From positions 244,119,649 to 244,183,648 of the forward strand of contig CM053027.1 of the NCBI GenBank assembly GCA_028564925.1: DNA of 64,000 nucleotides, read 5' to 3'. Of this stretch, positions 10,978 to 21,833 are shown one piece after another. Below the pieces are notes generated by a model. It did no database searches. It saw only the letters and a list, made by a program, of their open reading frames with translations, and was not told the DNA's origin. The DNA is from Lithobates sylvaticus (lineage: Eukaryota > Chordata > Amphibia > Anura > Ranidae). Position 1 is the first letter of the stretch, and every line of letters begins with the position of its first letter. The position numbers and the translations under genes are program-made.

Positions 10978-12116
10978 CCAACTACAAATATCGAATTTCA
11001 ACTAATATGAAAGAAATTATAATAGCGGATATATAACGAATGCTTCGAATGCTTTGAATGAATTTGAGATTCAGTATATCTAATATAGAGAACTGTTCCT
11101 GCACAAAGTGTCATTTTTGCAGGAAAAAAAGCTATTTAAAATCACTTGCGGCTAATAAAAAGTCGGCTACGTAACACAGAGAACAGTCATTCATTGATAA
11201 AAATAAATAAAAAAAAGCGTGGGGGTCCCCCCAAATTCAATAACCAGGCCCTTCAAGTCTGGTATGGATATTAAGGGGAACCCCAGCCAAAAAAAAAAAA
11301 TGGCGTGGGGTCCCGCCCAAATATCCATACCAGACCCTCCAGGTCTGGGATGGATTTTAAGGGGAACCCCGGCCAAAAAAAAATAAAAATGGCGTGGGGT
11401 CCCCCTCAAAATCCATACCAGACCCTTCATCCGAGCACGCAACCTGGCAGGCCACAGGAAAAGAGGGGGGACGAGAGCGCCCCCCCCTCCCGCCTGAACC
11501 GTACCAGGCCACATGCCCTCAACATTGGGAGGGTGCTTTGGGGTCCCCCCCAAAGCACCTTGTCCCCATGTTGATGAGGACAAGGGCCCCATCCCCACAA
11601 CCCTGGCCGGTGGTTAAAATAGGGGGGTACTGCGGGCGGGGGGGGGTCTGCGGGCGGGGGCTTATGGGAATCTGGAAGCCCCCTTTAACAAGGGGACCCC
11701 CAGATCCCGGCCCCCCCTGTGTGAAATGGTAAGGGGGTACAAAAGTACCCCTACCATTTCACCAAAAAAGTGACAAAAATGGTAAAAATGACAAGAGACG
11801 GTCTTTGACAATTCCTTTATTAAAATCTTCTTTCTTCTTTCTTCATCCTTCGGTTTCTTCATCTTCTCCTTCCGTCATCTTCTTCCATCTTCTTCCTTCT
11901 TCCATTTTCTTCTTCCTCCGATCCGCTTCTTCTTGCTCCGGTCTTCTCGTCCTTCTCGTCCGGCATCGGCGTCGGCGTCTGTTCTCGCGGGCCGCTCCTC
12001 GCAATGGGAGGCTCCCGCTGTGTGAGGCTTCGCTCTGGCTGACAGGTCTTTTATAACGGAGGGCACCTGGTAACCCCGCCCCCTCTGACGCACGGGGACG
12101 TCATGGGGACTTCCCT
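10978..12116 (+). repeat. Left arm of the hAT-B palindrome
   Basis: Reverse complement of 12,118-13,107 over most of its length. It carries TTTATT at 11,816-11,821 (AATAAA on the minus strand) and TATAAAAG on the minus strand at 12,055-12,048. Confidence 0.85.
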
Positions 12117-12177
12117 ATGGCTTTCCCCATGACGTCAGATGGGGGGCGGGGTCCCCAGGTGCCCTCCGTTATAAAAG
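12048..12177. promoter_or_regulatory. Symmetric bidirectional promoter-like core of hAT-B
   Basis: The dyad centre is near 12,117. The order outward on the right is TGACGTCA (CRE) at 12,130-12,137, GGGGGGCGGGG (GC box) at about 12,141-12,151 and a consensus TATAAAAG at 12,170-12,177. On the left the mirror order is GACGTCAT at 12,097-12,104, CCCCGCCCCC at about 12,074-12,083 and TATAAAAG on the minus strand at 12,055-12,048. Two perfect TATA boxes back to back with shared CRE and GC boxes make divergent transcription plausible. Function is inferred. Confidence 0.6.
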
Positions 12178-13107
12178 ACCTGTCAGCCGGAGCGAAGCCT
12201 CACAGAGCAGGAGCCTCCCATTGCGAGGAGAGGCCCGCGAGAACAGACGCCGACGCCGATGCCGGACGAGAAGGACGAGAAGACCGGAGCAAGTAGAAGC
12301 GGATCGGAGGATGAAGAAGATGGAAGAAGATGACGGAAGGAGAAGATGAAGAAACCGAAGGATGAAGAAAGGAAGAAGGAAGACCAGAAGAAAGAAGATT
12401 TTAATAAAGGAATTGTCAAAACCGTCTCCTGTCATTTTTACCATTTTTGTCACTTTTTTGGTGAAATGGTAGGGGTACTTTTGTACCCCCTTACCATTTC
12501 ACACAGGGGGGGGCGGGATCTGGGGGTCCCCTTGATAAAGGGGGCTTCCAGATTCCGATAAGCCCCCCGCCCGCAGACCCCCACAACCACCGGCCAGGGT
12601 TGTGGGGATGAGGCCCTTGTCCTCATCAACATGGGGACAAGGTGCTTTGGGGGGGACCCCAAAGCACCCTCCCAATGTTGAGGGCATGTGGCCTGGTACG
12701 GTTCAGGCGGGGGGGGGGCCGCTCTCATCCCCCCTCTTTTCCTGCGGCCTGCCAGGTTGCGTACTCGGATAAAGGGTCTGGTATGGATTTTGAGGGGGAC
12801 CCCACGCCATTTTTTTTTTTTTTGGCTGGGGTTCCCCTTAAAATCCATACCAGACCTGAAGGGCCTGGTTATTGAATTTGGGGGGACCCCTATGCTTTTT
12901 TTTTTATATCAATGAATGACTGTTCTCTGTGTTACAGAGCCGACAATTCATTTGCCGGCAATAGCCGCAAGTGATTTTAAATAGCTTTTTTTTCTGCAAA
13001 AATGACACTTTGTCATTCGAATCATTCGAATTCATTTGAATTCATTCGTTATATCTGCTATAATAATTTCTTTTGAATTAGTTGAAATTCGATATTGGTA
13101 GTTGGAT
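12118..13107 (+). repeat. Right arm of the hAT-B palindrome
   Basis: Mirror of 10,978-12,116. Downstream of the TATA box it has a GAA/GAG-rich unit with an AATAAA at 12,403-12,408. A small hairpin GGTAGGGGTAC...GTACCCCCTTACC and the GGGGACCCC/poly-T blocks follow. Confidence 0.85.
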
Positions 13108-13466
13108 TCGAATAATTTGGAGCTGAAATTCGTAAACGGAATTTTTCCTGCAAAAATGACACTTTGTCATTGGAATGCATTCGAATCCATTCGAATTCAT
13201 TCGAATTCATTCGAATCATTCGTTATATCCGCTATAATAATGTCTTTCATATTAGTTGAAATTTGATATTTGGTAGTCGGATTCGAATAAATTCGGCGAC
13301 GAAATTCGTAAACGGAATTTCGTATTCCGTACGGAATTCGTATTCGAAAAAATTCGTACTACGAATTCGTAAATTCGTACTACGAATTCATAGTACGTAC
13401 GAATTTCGAAAAATTTGTACGAGTTACAAATTCGTACGAAACTAATTGCACATGTCTAGTTGTCAT

Positions 13467-13732
13467 TAGGTAGGTGGCTGAGCTAAAATATACAACAATA
13501 TATATAATATAAGAGACGGTTCAACCATTAGAATGGCCATTTACAGAATTATTTTATTTATATATGATTTTTTTAGAAAATATCTTAATCCATTTTATAA
13601 TTAATAAATCATATTATATAAGCCAGGAGTGGTTTTATATATAGTATCACAATTTGGTTATAGGTTAAAAATTAACCTTACACACCCAGACATTTGTTTC
13701 TTACAAGTTGATATTAGGTCATGCTTAAGAAA
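13467..13732. other. AT-rich sequence between hAT-B and the first Tc1
   Basis: This stretch continues the sequence interrupted by hAT-B (left flank ends at 10,695) and is cut on the right by the Tc1 TA at 13,733-13,734. I see no ORF or repeat unit; it is probably 3' non-coding Penelope sequence. Confidence 0.4.
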
Positions 13733-13734
13733 TA

Positions 13735-15355
13735 CAGTGGTGTGAAAAAGTGTTTGCCCCCTTCCTCATTTCCTGTTCCTTTGCATGTTTGTCACACTTA
13801 AGTGTTTCGGAACATCAAACCAATTTAAACAATAGTCAGGGACAACACAAGTAAACACAAAATGCAATTTGTAAATGAAGGTGTTTATTATTAAAGGTGA
13901 AAAAAAATCCAAACCATCATGGCCCTGTGTGAAAAAGTGATTGCCCCCTAAACCTAATAACTGGTTGGGCCACCCTTAGCAGCAACAACTGCAACCAAGC
14001 GTTTGCGATAACGTGCAATGAGGCTTTTACAGCATCCTGGAGGAATTTTGGCCCACTCATCTTTGCAGAATTGTCCTAATTCAGTTACATTAGAGGGTTT
14101 TCGAGCATGAACGGCCTTTTTAAGGTCATACCACAACATCTCAATAGGATTCAGGTCAGGACTTTGGCTAGGCCACTCCAAAGTCTTCATTTTGTTTTTC
14201 TTCAGCCATTCGGTGGTGGACTTGCTGGTGTGTTTAGGATCATTGTCCTGCTGCAGAACCCAAGTTCGTTTCAGCTTGAGTACACGAACAGATGGTCGGA
14301 CATTCTCCTTCAGGATCTCTTGGTAGACAGCAGAATTCATAGTTTCTTTTATCACGGCAAGTCTTCCAGGTCCTGAACCAGCAAAACAGCCCCAGACCAT
14401 CACACTACCACCACCATATTTTACTGTTGGTATAATGTTCTTTTTCTGAAATGCAGTGTTCCTTCTACGCCAGATATACTTGGACACACACCTTCCAAAG
14501 AGTTCCACTTTTGTCTCATCGGTCCACAGAATGTTGTCCCAAAAGTCTTGGGGATCATCAAGATGTGTTGTGGAGAAATTGAGACGAGCTTTGATGTTCT
14601 TTTTGCTCAGCAGTGGTTTTCTCCTTGGAACTCTGCCATGCAGGCCATTTTTGCCCAGTCTTTTCCTGATGGTGGAGGCATGAACGCTGACCTTAACTGA
14701 GGCAAGTGAGGCCTGCAGTTCCTTGGACGTTGTTGTGGGGTCTTTTGTGACCTCTTGGATGAGTCGTCGCTGCGCTCTTGGGGTAATTTTGGGCGGCCGG
14801 CCACTCCTGGGAAGGTTCACCACTGTTCCATGTCTTCGCCATTTGTGGATAATGGCTCTCACTGTGGTTCGCTGGATTCCCAAAGCTTTGGAAATGGCTT
14901 TATAACCCTTTCCAGACTGATAGATCTCCATTACTTTCTTTCTCAATTGTTCCTGAATTTGTTTGGGTCTCGGCATGATGTGTAGCTTTTAAGGATCTTC
15001 TGGTGGACCTTACTGTGTCAAGCAGCTCCTATTTAAGTGATGCCTTGATTGTGAACAGGTGTGGCAATAATCAGGCCTGGGTGTGGCTAGAGAAATTGAA
15101 CTCAGGTGTGGACAACCACAGTTATAGTATGTTTTAACAAGGGGGGCAATCACTTTTTCACACAGGGCCATGATGGTTTGGATTTTTTTTCACCTTTAAT
15201 AATAAACACCTTCATTTACAAATTGCATTTTGTGTTTACTTGTGTTGTCCTTGACTATTGTTTAAATTGGTTTGATGTTCCGAAACACTTAAGTGTGACA
15301 AACATGCAAAGGAACAGGAAATGAGGAAGGGGGCAAACACTTTTTCACACCACTG
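13735..15355 (-). mobile_element. Tc1/mariner transposon, complete copy
   Basis: The element is 1,621 bp, bounded by CAGTGGTGTGAAAAAGTG and its exact inverse CACTTTTTCACACCACTG, with the canonical TA duplication at 13,733-13,734 and 15,356-15,357. The inverted repeats extend about 200 bases each and contain a second GTGTGAAAAAGTGATTGCCCCC motif (about 13,927-13,948 and its mirror at about 15,145-15,166), as in the IR/DR class of Tc1 elements. It holds one minus-strand transposase gene. A second copy lies at 51,115-52,754. It looks structurally complete. Confidence 0.95.
13954..14976 (-). CDS. Tc1-type DD34E transposase, 340 aa, uninterrupted
   Basis: Cut-and-paste transposase. The N-terminal paired-like DNA-binding part (residues 1-120) has two helix-turn-helix segments, MPRPKQIQEQLRKKVMEIY and then RLIQEVTKDPTTTSKELQ, with a GRPPK hook between them. 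The DDE domain follows: WTDETKVELFG carries the first Asp (about residue 152), WVLQQDNDPKHTSK the second (about 244), and SPDLNPIEMLWYDLKK the Glu 34 residues later. The length matches the family (about 340). The start MPRPK and stop are clean, so the gene could still encode a full-length protein. It acts on the terminal repeats flanking it. Confidence 0.95.
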   Translation of the reverse strand: MPRPKQIQEQLRKKVMEIYQSGKGYKAISKALGIQRTTVRAIIHKWRRHGTVVNLPRSGRPPKITPRAQRRLIQEVTKDPTTTSKELQASLASVKVSVHASTIRKRLGKNGLHGRVPRRKPLLSKKNIKARLNFSTTHLDDPQDFWDNILWTDETKVELFGRCVSKYIWRRRNTAFQKKNIIPTVKYGGGSVMVWGCFAGSGPGRLAVIKETMNSAVYQEILKENVRPSVRVLKLKRTWVLQQDNDPKHTSKSTTEWLKKNKMKTLEWPSQSPDLNPIEMLWYDLKKAVHARKPSNVTELGQFCKDEWAKIPPGCCKSLIARYRKRLVAVVAAKGGPTSY

Positions 15356-15357
15356 TA

Positions 15358-16389
15358 GGCATGACAGCCTTGCATAACAGAGAACAACTGAGCTAAAAGA
15401 AACATTGAAAAAAAGAAGGGAAGTCTTTGTACCGTAGCACTAAACGTGTTTTTTGCGACTGCTCGTCTCGTCATCCAGCCATATAGTGAAGGGGATGCCA
15501 GGACAAGCCGCCGCCAATGTGTATATATTATCCTCCCTCTTCAATCAGCTGTTACAAACACAGCTGATCATGGGGATGGGAGGGAACTAGGGCTACAGAC
15601 CCGGCCCCCTGAGTGGTGAGCACGCCGCCTGGTCCCGGGGCGCTGATCGTGAGGTTGCACGCAGGAGCCTAGCCATGCCCACTATGCCCACAGACACGCA
15701 GAGCTTCACCAGTGGACAGCGAATGTACACTAGGTGAAGCAAGATGGAGGCCTGGCACCGACAATCGGCGCCATAGGCCTCACAGGGTGCCGCCACAGGC
15801 TCAGTCGAGACAGGGCGGCTCTGCATGCTGGTGCTAGGCGGCCCCCAGGACATACCCACGCCATCAGCTCAATCTTTAAAAGTAGAGGGAAAAGAGGGAA
15901 TAAGGCAGAGTCCTCCCATAACGGGGCAGCATGCAAAGACACATATTCATTGCCACAGGGGGTCCGTAAGGGAGAAAGTGAAACAATGAAAGGGTTATAT
16001 CATGGCAGAGAATATAATATGTACAAAAAAGAAACAATGTCCACATATTTCACAAAAAGACAGAGGGTTATACGTATAAATTTAAACAGTATTAGACATC
16101 GTAAAGGAAACAAGGAATAATGTAAATATCCTGTACAAAATGCAAGTATATATGCAAGATTTACACTGATGTCAAGAAGTGCAAAGAGTTATAGATGTGG
16201 CAATTGAGATGAGTCAATCAATTGTAATAGTACTAATGAAAGATGCATGCAACCCAAACACCTGCATGGGGGGCATGCATATAATTTCCATTGATAGTGA
16301 AAATTATATCATCCAATGTTGTTTGAGAAGGGAAGAAATATAAGTGGTGTTAAATTTGTCTGAGCGGGCCAGTATCCATAAAGTTAAAA
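15358..16389 (-). other. Penelope-like 3' non-coding region with hammerhead-like motif
   Basis: This non-coding stretch lies directly downstream (minus strand) of the Penelope GIY-YIG coding part. At 15,478-15,448 the minus strand reads CTGGATGACGAG...TCGCAAAAAAC, resembling a degenerate hammerhead core of the kind carried in Penelope pseudo-LTRs. GC-rich sequence at 15,590-15,860 has chance ORFs only. The left border is the first Tc1 insertion. Confidence 0.45.
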
Positions 16390-19300
16390 CAGTGGAAAGT
16401 TGTTACTTTTCCATTCCTCCAGAGGAGAAACCAAATGGCTTAACTTTTGGATCCAGCGTGCTTCAAGCTGGAGAAGGGACTTGTTCCAGTCCCCTCCCCT
16501 AGGGTTAGGATGAATACGGTCCAGAATAAGAAATTAGATTTTTGTAAATTTACCGTTATGTACAATTGTTGTATGTCGACCAAGTGGGAGATCTGGATCA
16601 CATACCTGCATGCTTCTAACATGTCTATAGGCTCTTCTCTAGAACTCCAACTTGGTCTTTCCGATATTGAAACATGTCCAATCGCATAGCAACATGTAAA
16701 CCACTCCCAACATTTTACAATTGGCGAACTGTTTAGCCCGAAAGATCTGACCTTTAGGTAAAGTTGGATTTTTTTCGGTAAACATTAACTTGCAGTAGTG
16801 GCATGACCCACACATGTAAGTCCCTTTACATTTGCAATGATCTTTTTTTATTTTCCCCTTTGAATTCACTGCTGACAATTTGATCTCTCATGGAAGTTGC
16901 TCTCCTAAAAGTAAACAGTGGTTTCTCTGTCACAAATTGTCCCAGAGAGGGGTCAAAAGCCAGCATGTGCCAATATTTCTCTACAATATTTTTCACTTGC
17001 TGTTGGTTTGTGTATCTAGAAATTATTCTAAGGGGTTTGGCCTCATCTTTAGGTTTTTTAGAGTATGAGAGTTTTTCTCTTGATTGCTGGAGTGCCTGCT
17101 GGTAGGATCTTTTATGAGAGGCATGCAAATAACCTCTCAAAAGTAGTCGGTCACGCAGCTTGTCTGCCTCTATTTTAAAGATGGCCTCATTGGCGCAGTT
17201 TTGCCTTACCCTGAGGAATTGGCTATAGGGTATTGAATCCAAAAGTGGTCTAGGATGGAAACTTGTAGCATGTAGAATTGCATTTCCCGATGTGGGTTTT
17301 CTATAGAGTTTCATGAGAAGGGATCCCCCTTCCCCCCTATAGACTTCAACATTGAGGAACGCAATGCTGTGTTCATTGTGACACATTGTGAAACAAAGGT
17401 TGAAATTGTTTCTGTTCATCCTTGAGAAACATTGTTTGAGAATTACGTGTGGCCCATCCCAGATAAATATCATCAATGTATTAGTACCACCCCAAAAAAT
17501 GATGTGACAAAGCTTCATCCTCTAGAAACATATGCTCCCACTCCCCCAGGTACAGGTTGGTGTACGATGGGGCACAACAAGTCCCCCTGCACCTGGAGGT
17601 AGCCGGAGCCATTAAAGGTAAAGATGTTATGTTCGAGGATGAACTCCAATAGGGAAACAATAAATTCCCCATATGCTGGGTCAACATTTCTGTCTCTCTG
17701 CAAAACACGTTTAATAGTGCTATGCCCTTTCCATGTGGAATGGAGCTATAGAGCGTTTCGACATCCACTGTCACCAAAACGCACATTCGGGGATGTGAAG
17801 GTTGTCTATAATTTGCAAAAAGTGTGAGGTATCTTTTACATAGGAGGGCAAGGCCATAACGCAAGGTTTTAAAAAATTGTTGATCAATCGACTGGCATTC
17901 TCGCTAATTACACCTACCCCGGATATGATTGGTCTCCTTTTAATTTTTATGAATCTTAGGGAGTGTGTAAAAAGTGGGTACCCGAGGGAAATTATTCCAA
18001 ATAAAGTTCCACAGTTGTTTGGTGATTATGTTTTTATGAAGAGCGGTATCAATCAACAGGTAGAAGTCCCCATTTTTTTTTTTTTTCCGGCAATGCTACT
18101 TGGCATATGTCGATACCAATCTGAGTTTTTTAGTATCTGATTGCACATATTGATGTATTTGTTGTTATCTAGAAGGACGACATTACCGTCCTTATCCGAG
18201 GGCTTGATGACGATTTGGTTATTACTTGAGAGTTGTTTTAAAGCCACCTTCTCTTTCTCTGTTAAGTTAGTTGACTTTTGTGTGCATATTTTTAATTTCT
18301 CAAGATCTTTATTAACAAAATTCAAGAATGCTGCCTCATTCGGATTAGTACTGGGTGCCAGACAGAAGTCTGACTTCTTTTTCAATGTTGGCCTGGTTAT
18401 ACTGGGATCCTTGTTTTTCCAGGACCTGTTGGAGGTTGATCCGGTCGATGAGATCGGCCGGATCGCTCTCCTCCAGGAGTGAGACCAGATGGTCAATCGC
18501 TCGACTTTCTTGTGGGGTACGATCAGGAGGTATTCCCCGTTTATGAAAAAGTTTATGGATGAAGAGCTGCAGATCTTTATATATTTCAAATTTATCAAAA
18601 TCTTGATTTGGACAAAAATGTAACCCTTTATTAAGGACCACTATCTCTTCCTGAGATAACAAATGGGAGGAGAGATTGACAATATTAAGATCAACCTCGT
18701 CCCATGTATCAGTGCTGTTTAGATTAGCTAAACTATCACTTGTGTGTATGTATTGGGATTGTTCGATGAAGGCTGAACACCTGCCAGGATCTTCTATAAA
18801 ATAGAGGGATGAGAGGGTGTCAAAGGGTTCAGTGACTCCGGCACTCATTTGGAAAGTGGGTTCTCTCACCATGATATTTCTAGTGGGCAAACTGTTTGGG
18901 TGCATTACTACTGTGTCATTAGTCATAGTGTGTTGAATTGCAAGTGATTAGTGTAAAGGTGATACAAGTGTTGATTTTTTGTCTTTTTGACCCTCAGGGG
19001 AGTCGCTCTGATATTGACGCTTAGTGCTATAGTTCTCTTTAGATTTGTGAGAGGATTGTGAGGAAACATTAGAATAGTGAGGGATTTTTTGTGTGATGCC
19101 AGAGGATTGTCCGTGATTTGGATTGCCCTTATTTGGGTTACCTTTATTGTGTATCGTATAAACTCGAGTATAAGCCGACCCGAATATAAGCCGAGGCACC
19201 TAATTTTACCACAAAAAAAAGGAAAACTTATTGACTCGAGTATAAGCCTAGGGTGAGATATGCGCAGCTACTGTAAGTGGAAAAGAGGGTCAACAATGCC

Positions 19301-19940
19301 CATTTGAAGCCTCACGGTGCCCATTTGCATGCCTCACTGTGGCCATTTGCAGCCATAGGTCCCCCAAACTCAAACTTGGTAGTTAAGGGTTCCTAGATTT
19401 CCCCTAGCTGCAGTCAAAATTTGGGGTCTCTGGACCCAAAGGGTCCCGAAATGACATGTAGATGGACACAGTTGACCGACTTTGGGGCCCCGTATCTCGG
19501 GACCACTTGGTGCTAGGAACCCCAAATTTGGTGTGCATACCCAGTGGAACTAGCACTACAATATGATAGGGTTCCTATCACCAAGAGGCCCAAAATACAG
19601 GGCTCCAAAGTTCAGAAAATGTCAAGCCCTTTTCTGCAACAGAGAATGACATTTTCCGACCCGACTTTGGAGCCCCGTATTTTGGGGCCACTTTGGGGTT
19701 CCTAGCACCAAGTGACCCTGAGATACGGGCCCCAAAGTCGAGAAAATGTAATTCTCTGCTGCAGAAAATGCTTGAATCGAGTATAAGCCGAGGGGGGCAT
19801 TTTCAGCACAAAAAAAATTTGCTGAAAAACTCAGCTTATACTCAAATATATATGGTATGTAATTGTTTTGGGTCCACTTATAGGCCCTACCATCTTTGAA
19901 CGCATTTCTATCTCAAATGAACTTGAGTCCCTTTTTAATT
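16390..19940 (-). mobile_element. Penelope-like retroelement (reverse transcriptase plus GIY-YIG endonuclease), decayed
   Basis: Minus-strand pieces in order are as follows. An N-terminal region lies at about 19,940-18,950, Asn/Gly/Lys-rich and split by a MITE at 19,154-19,855. At 18,926-18,345 comes NLSSHLLSQEEIVVLNKGL, a Penelope hallmark. The reverse transcriptase at about 18,600-17,100 has VTVDVETLYSSIPH and a YIDDI box near 17,480. The linker has KPTSGNAILHATSFHP. A GIY-YIG endonuclease ends the frame at about 16,880-16,390 (VVYMLLCD, NIGKTKLEF, RGGDWNKSLLQLEARWI). Penelope elements prime reverse transcription at the break their endonuclease makes and have no capsid. Several frame interruptions make this copy inactive. 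Confidence 0.85.
19154..19855. mobile_element. MITE with TATAAGCC-type inverted ends
   Basis: About 700 bp with TCGTATAAACTCGAGTATAAGCC at the left end and GGCTTATACTCAAATATATATGG-like sequence at the right, flanked by TA (19,152-19,153 and 19,856-19,857). Inside, 19,471-19,530 and 19,694-19,750 are imperfect inverted copies (ACTTTGGGGCCCCGTATCTC against GAGATACGGGCCCCAAAGT). It carries no coding sequence. The TA duplication suggests a Tc1/mariner-type source; this assignment is uncertain. It interrupts the Penelope-like N-terminal region. Confidence 0.65.
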
Positions 19941-20480
19941 AATATATCTTTATTGAACATCTCCAAATGTGTTTTTTAAATTTTTCTTCCTTGATTGGTA
20001 TAGGGTTCTGAGTTTTACATTTTTGGAGCCTACCACAGATATTGAATATATCTATATCCAAAATGGATCAAGACCGCAACCAGTCCCTAATCAATGGCAA
20101 GTGGTGTCGCACAAACATGCAAACAAGAAACACTCCGGTGGAAGCTCACCACCGAACAACACAGGAACCCACTAAACTCTCCGGTTATAGGAGTTAACAA
20201 TACTCGTTTCTCCTTTTACCCTCCTAACACGGACAGCAGTTACGAGGATCTGTTACAAGATCAATTTCTTATGTTCTCTCTCTTCATTTTACATGTTTTT
20301 TGTTCCTTTTGTTATATGTTCAATACACGCAGTTCAGTCCGAAGATACTACTACACCTCCAATGAAGAAAACAAGATTCAAATCAACTTTCCATACTGCG
20401 ACAATCTACACAAAGATGCTGTGGTCGCAGTGAGTACTCACACCATTTATCCATACAGCAACATGCATTTAAACTAAAAT
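19941..20480 (+). other. Sequence upstream of L1-C ORF2
   Basis: Non-coding stretch between the Penelope-like element and the ORF2 start of L1-C. The part nearest 20,480 is probably the L1-C ORF1-ORF2 spacer. It has small chance ORFs (for example at 20,094-20,477) without L1 ORF1 motifs. The L1-C 5' border cannot be fixed. Confidence 0.4.
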
Positions 20481-20529
20481 GATGATTGTATGCCTTTCCA
20501 TTAACGCAAAGGGCCTAAACCACCCCGCA

Positions 20530-20546
20530 AAAAGATTTTGAATGTG
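20530..20546 (+). repeat. Left target-site duplication of L1-E
   Basis: AAAAGATTTTGAATGTG, repeated exactly at 29,365-29,381. It proves that everything between is a single insertion unit in L1-C ORF2. Confidence 0.9.
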
Positions 20547-20780
20547 CATGCGAGCCACCTGACCAACACCCCTTTCTTCCACCCCAATTCCTCCCCCTTC
20601 TAACTTGTCTATACTTCTATCTCTACCTCTTATTGCCTGTCTTCGCCCCTGATCCCCCCTTCTTCCCTTTCACCTTCTCTCTCGCTCTTCCCCCCACCTG
20701 AACCCCCCCTTAAGGTAACATATTTTTACGTAGCTGTAACCCTTGCTGTTACCACCTGTGCAGTAACAGAGCTTCTCAGT

Positions 20781-21621
20781 TGTTATATTCTTAATATTCA
20801 AAATTTAATTTGGTTTAAAAAATATATATCTCTGCAGAGTCCCTTTTAAATTAGTGTGAATGGGTTTTTGCTTTTAATAGGCTTCAGATGTGATATTCAG
20901 CTGGGTTTGAGTTTTAAAAGCTGTTTTAGATGTGTTATGGACATTGCAATATTATATATGTTTATTAAGAAGTCCTATGTAACTGATATTTAGTTTGAAG
21001 GAAAAGGCTAGCAACCCTCCCCCATTTCCTGCAGAAAGAATGTGTGTCAGTATGTTTCTAGCCCATTTCCTGCACATGAATAGATAGTCTGATGTATCCC
21101 AGATGTTGTGTGATGTGTTCACTCATGACGCATTACATTGGTGGGCTGAGTTAAGAAGGAAGGTGTGGTTATCTTTTGGGCGGCAATTTTAAGGTTGGTC
21201 TGTTTCATAAAAGTGCTTGCAGGCTGATATTCGGCCCTTTGACTTCCTGCTTCTTCAAGATACACTTGGGCACACACAGCTTGACCATCAGACTTACACA
21301 GCTCTCAACACACACACAGCTCCTATCTTAGAAGCACACACGGACACACTGACATTCCTTCTGCACACAAAGGGTTAATCAGCCATTTTCCTTTTCATGA
21401 GCACGTGCTTTGTTCTGCTCTGCTCATATACTAAAGCATCACATTATTTTTGTATCTTGTACTATTTTTGTAAGTATTTTTCTATTTTGGTGTGTACAAT
21501 AAAACACACATTTTGATTTATCGCTGACTCAGAAATATTTTAAAGAATTCGTCTCACAATCTTTTGAAAGCTTACACAGAATAAGCGAATATAAATATCA
21601 CAGTATATTTATTTTATTTCA
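20781..21621 (+). repeat. 5' LTR of the retrovirus-like element
   Basis: 841 bp, starting TGTTATATTC and ending TTATTTCA. A CATAAAAG TATA-like motif lies near 21,207 and an AATAAA near 21,499 (ACAATAAAACACAC), suggesting U3-R-U5 order. It is nearly identical to 28,274-29,114. Confidence 0.9.
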
Positions 21622-21833
21622 TTGGCTAAGCCAGCCAGATTTTCGGACGTTTTTACATTTTATTCCTTTGATCAGAGGGGATGAAACTGTATTAACTTTC
21701 TCGAATATTGCCAAAGAACCTAGAGGAAAATCGATCGATTGATTGTGAAAGACCAGAGAATTTCAGTCATACAGAAGTAATTCAAGCGGGAAAGCAGGAC
21801 ACAGATTTTATATCCGGTGAGTAGATATTTATT

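Larger units (their letters stand above)
10696..13458 (-). mobile_element. hAT-B: palindromic hAT-type element, reverse orientation to hAT-A
   Basis: The element starts TAGACATGGGAACTGT and ends GCACATGTCTA, inside an exact 8-bp duplication GTTGTCAT (10,688-10,695 and 13,459-13,466). The two termini correspond to the right and left ends of hAT-A, so the copy is inverted relative to it. The giant palindrome has arms of about 1.0-1.1 kb (about 10,978-12,116 and 12,118-13,107). No transposase is encoded. Homology to hAT-A covers the whole element, with the expected homopolymer differences and extra blocks in the left arm. Confidence 0.85.

Noticed and set aside
15590-15942. GC-rich stretch with overlapping ORFs as a possible host exon or CpG island
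   Set aside because: No conserved protein motif, and it lies within the non-coding end of the Penelope-like element.
20094-20477. ORF of 127 codons upstream of L1-C ORF2
   Set aside because: No coiled coil, RRM or other L1 ORF1 motif; the translation looks random.
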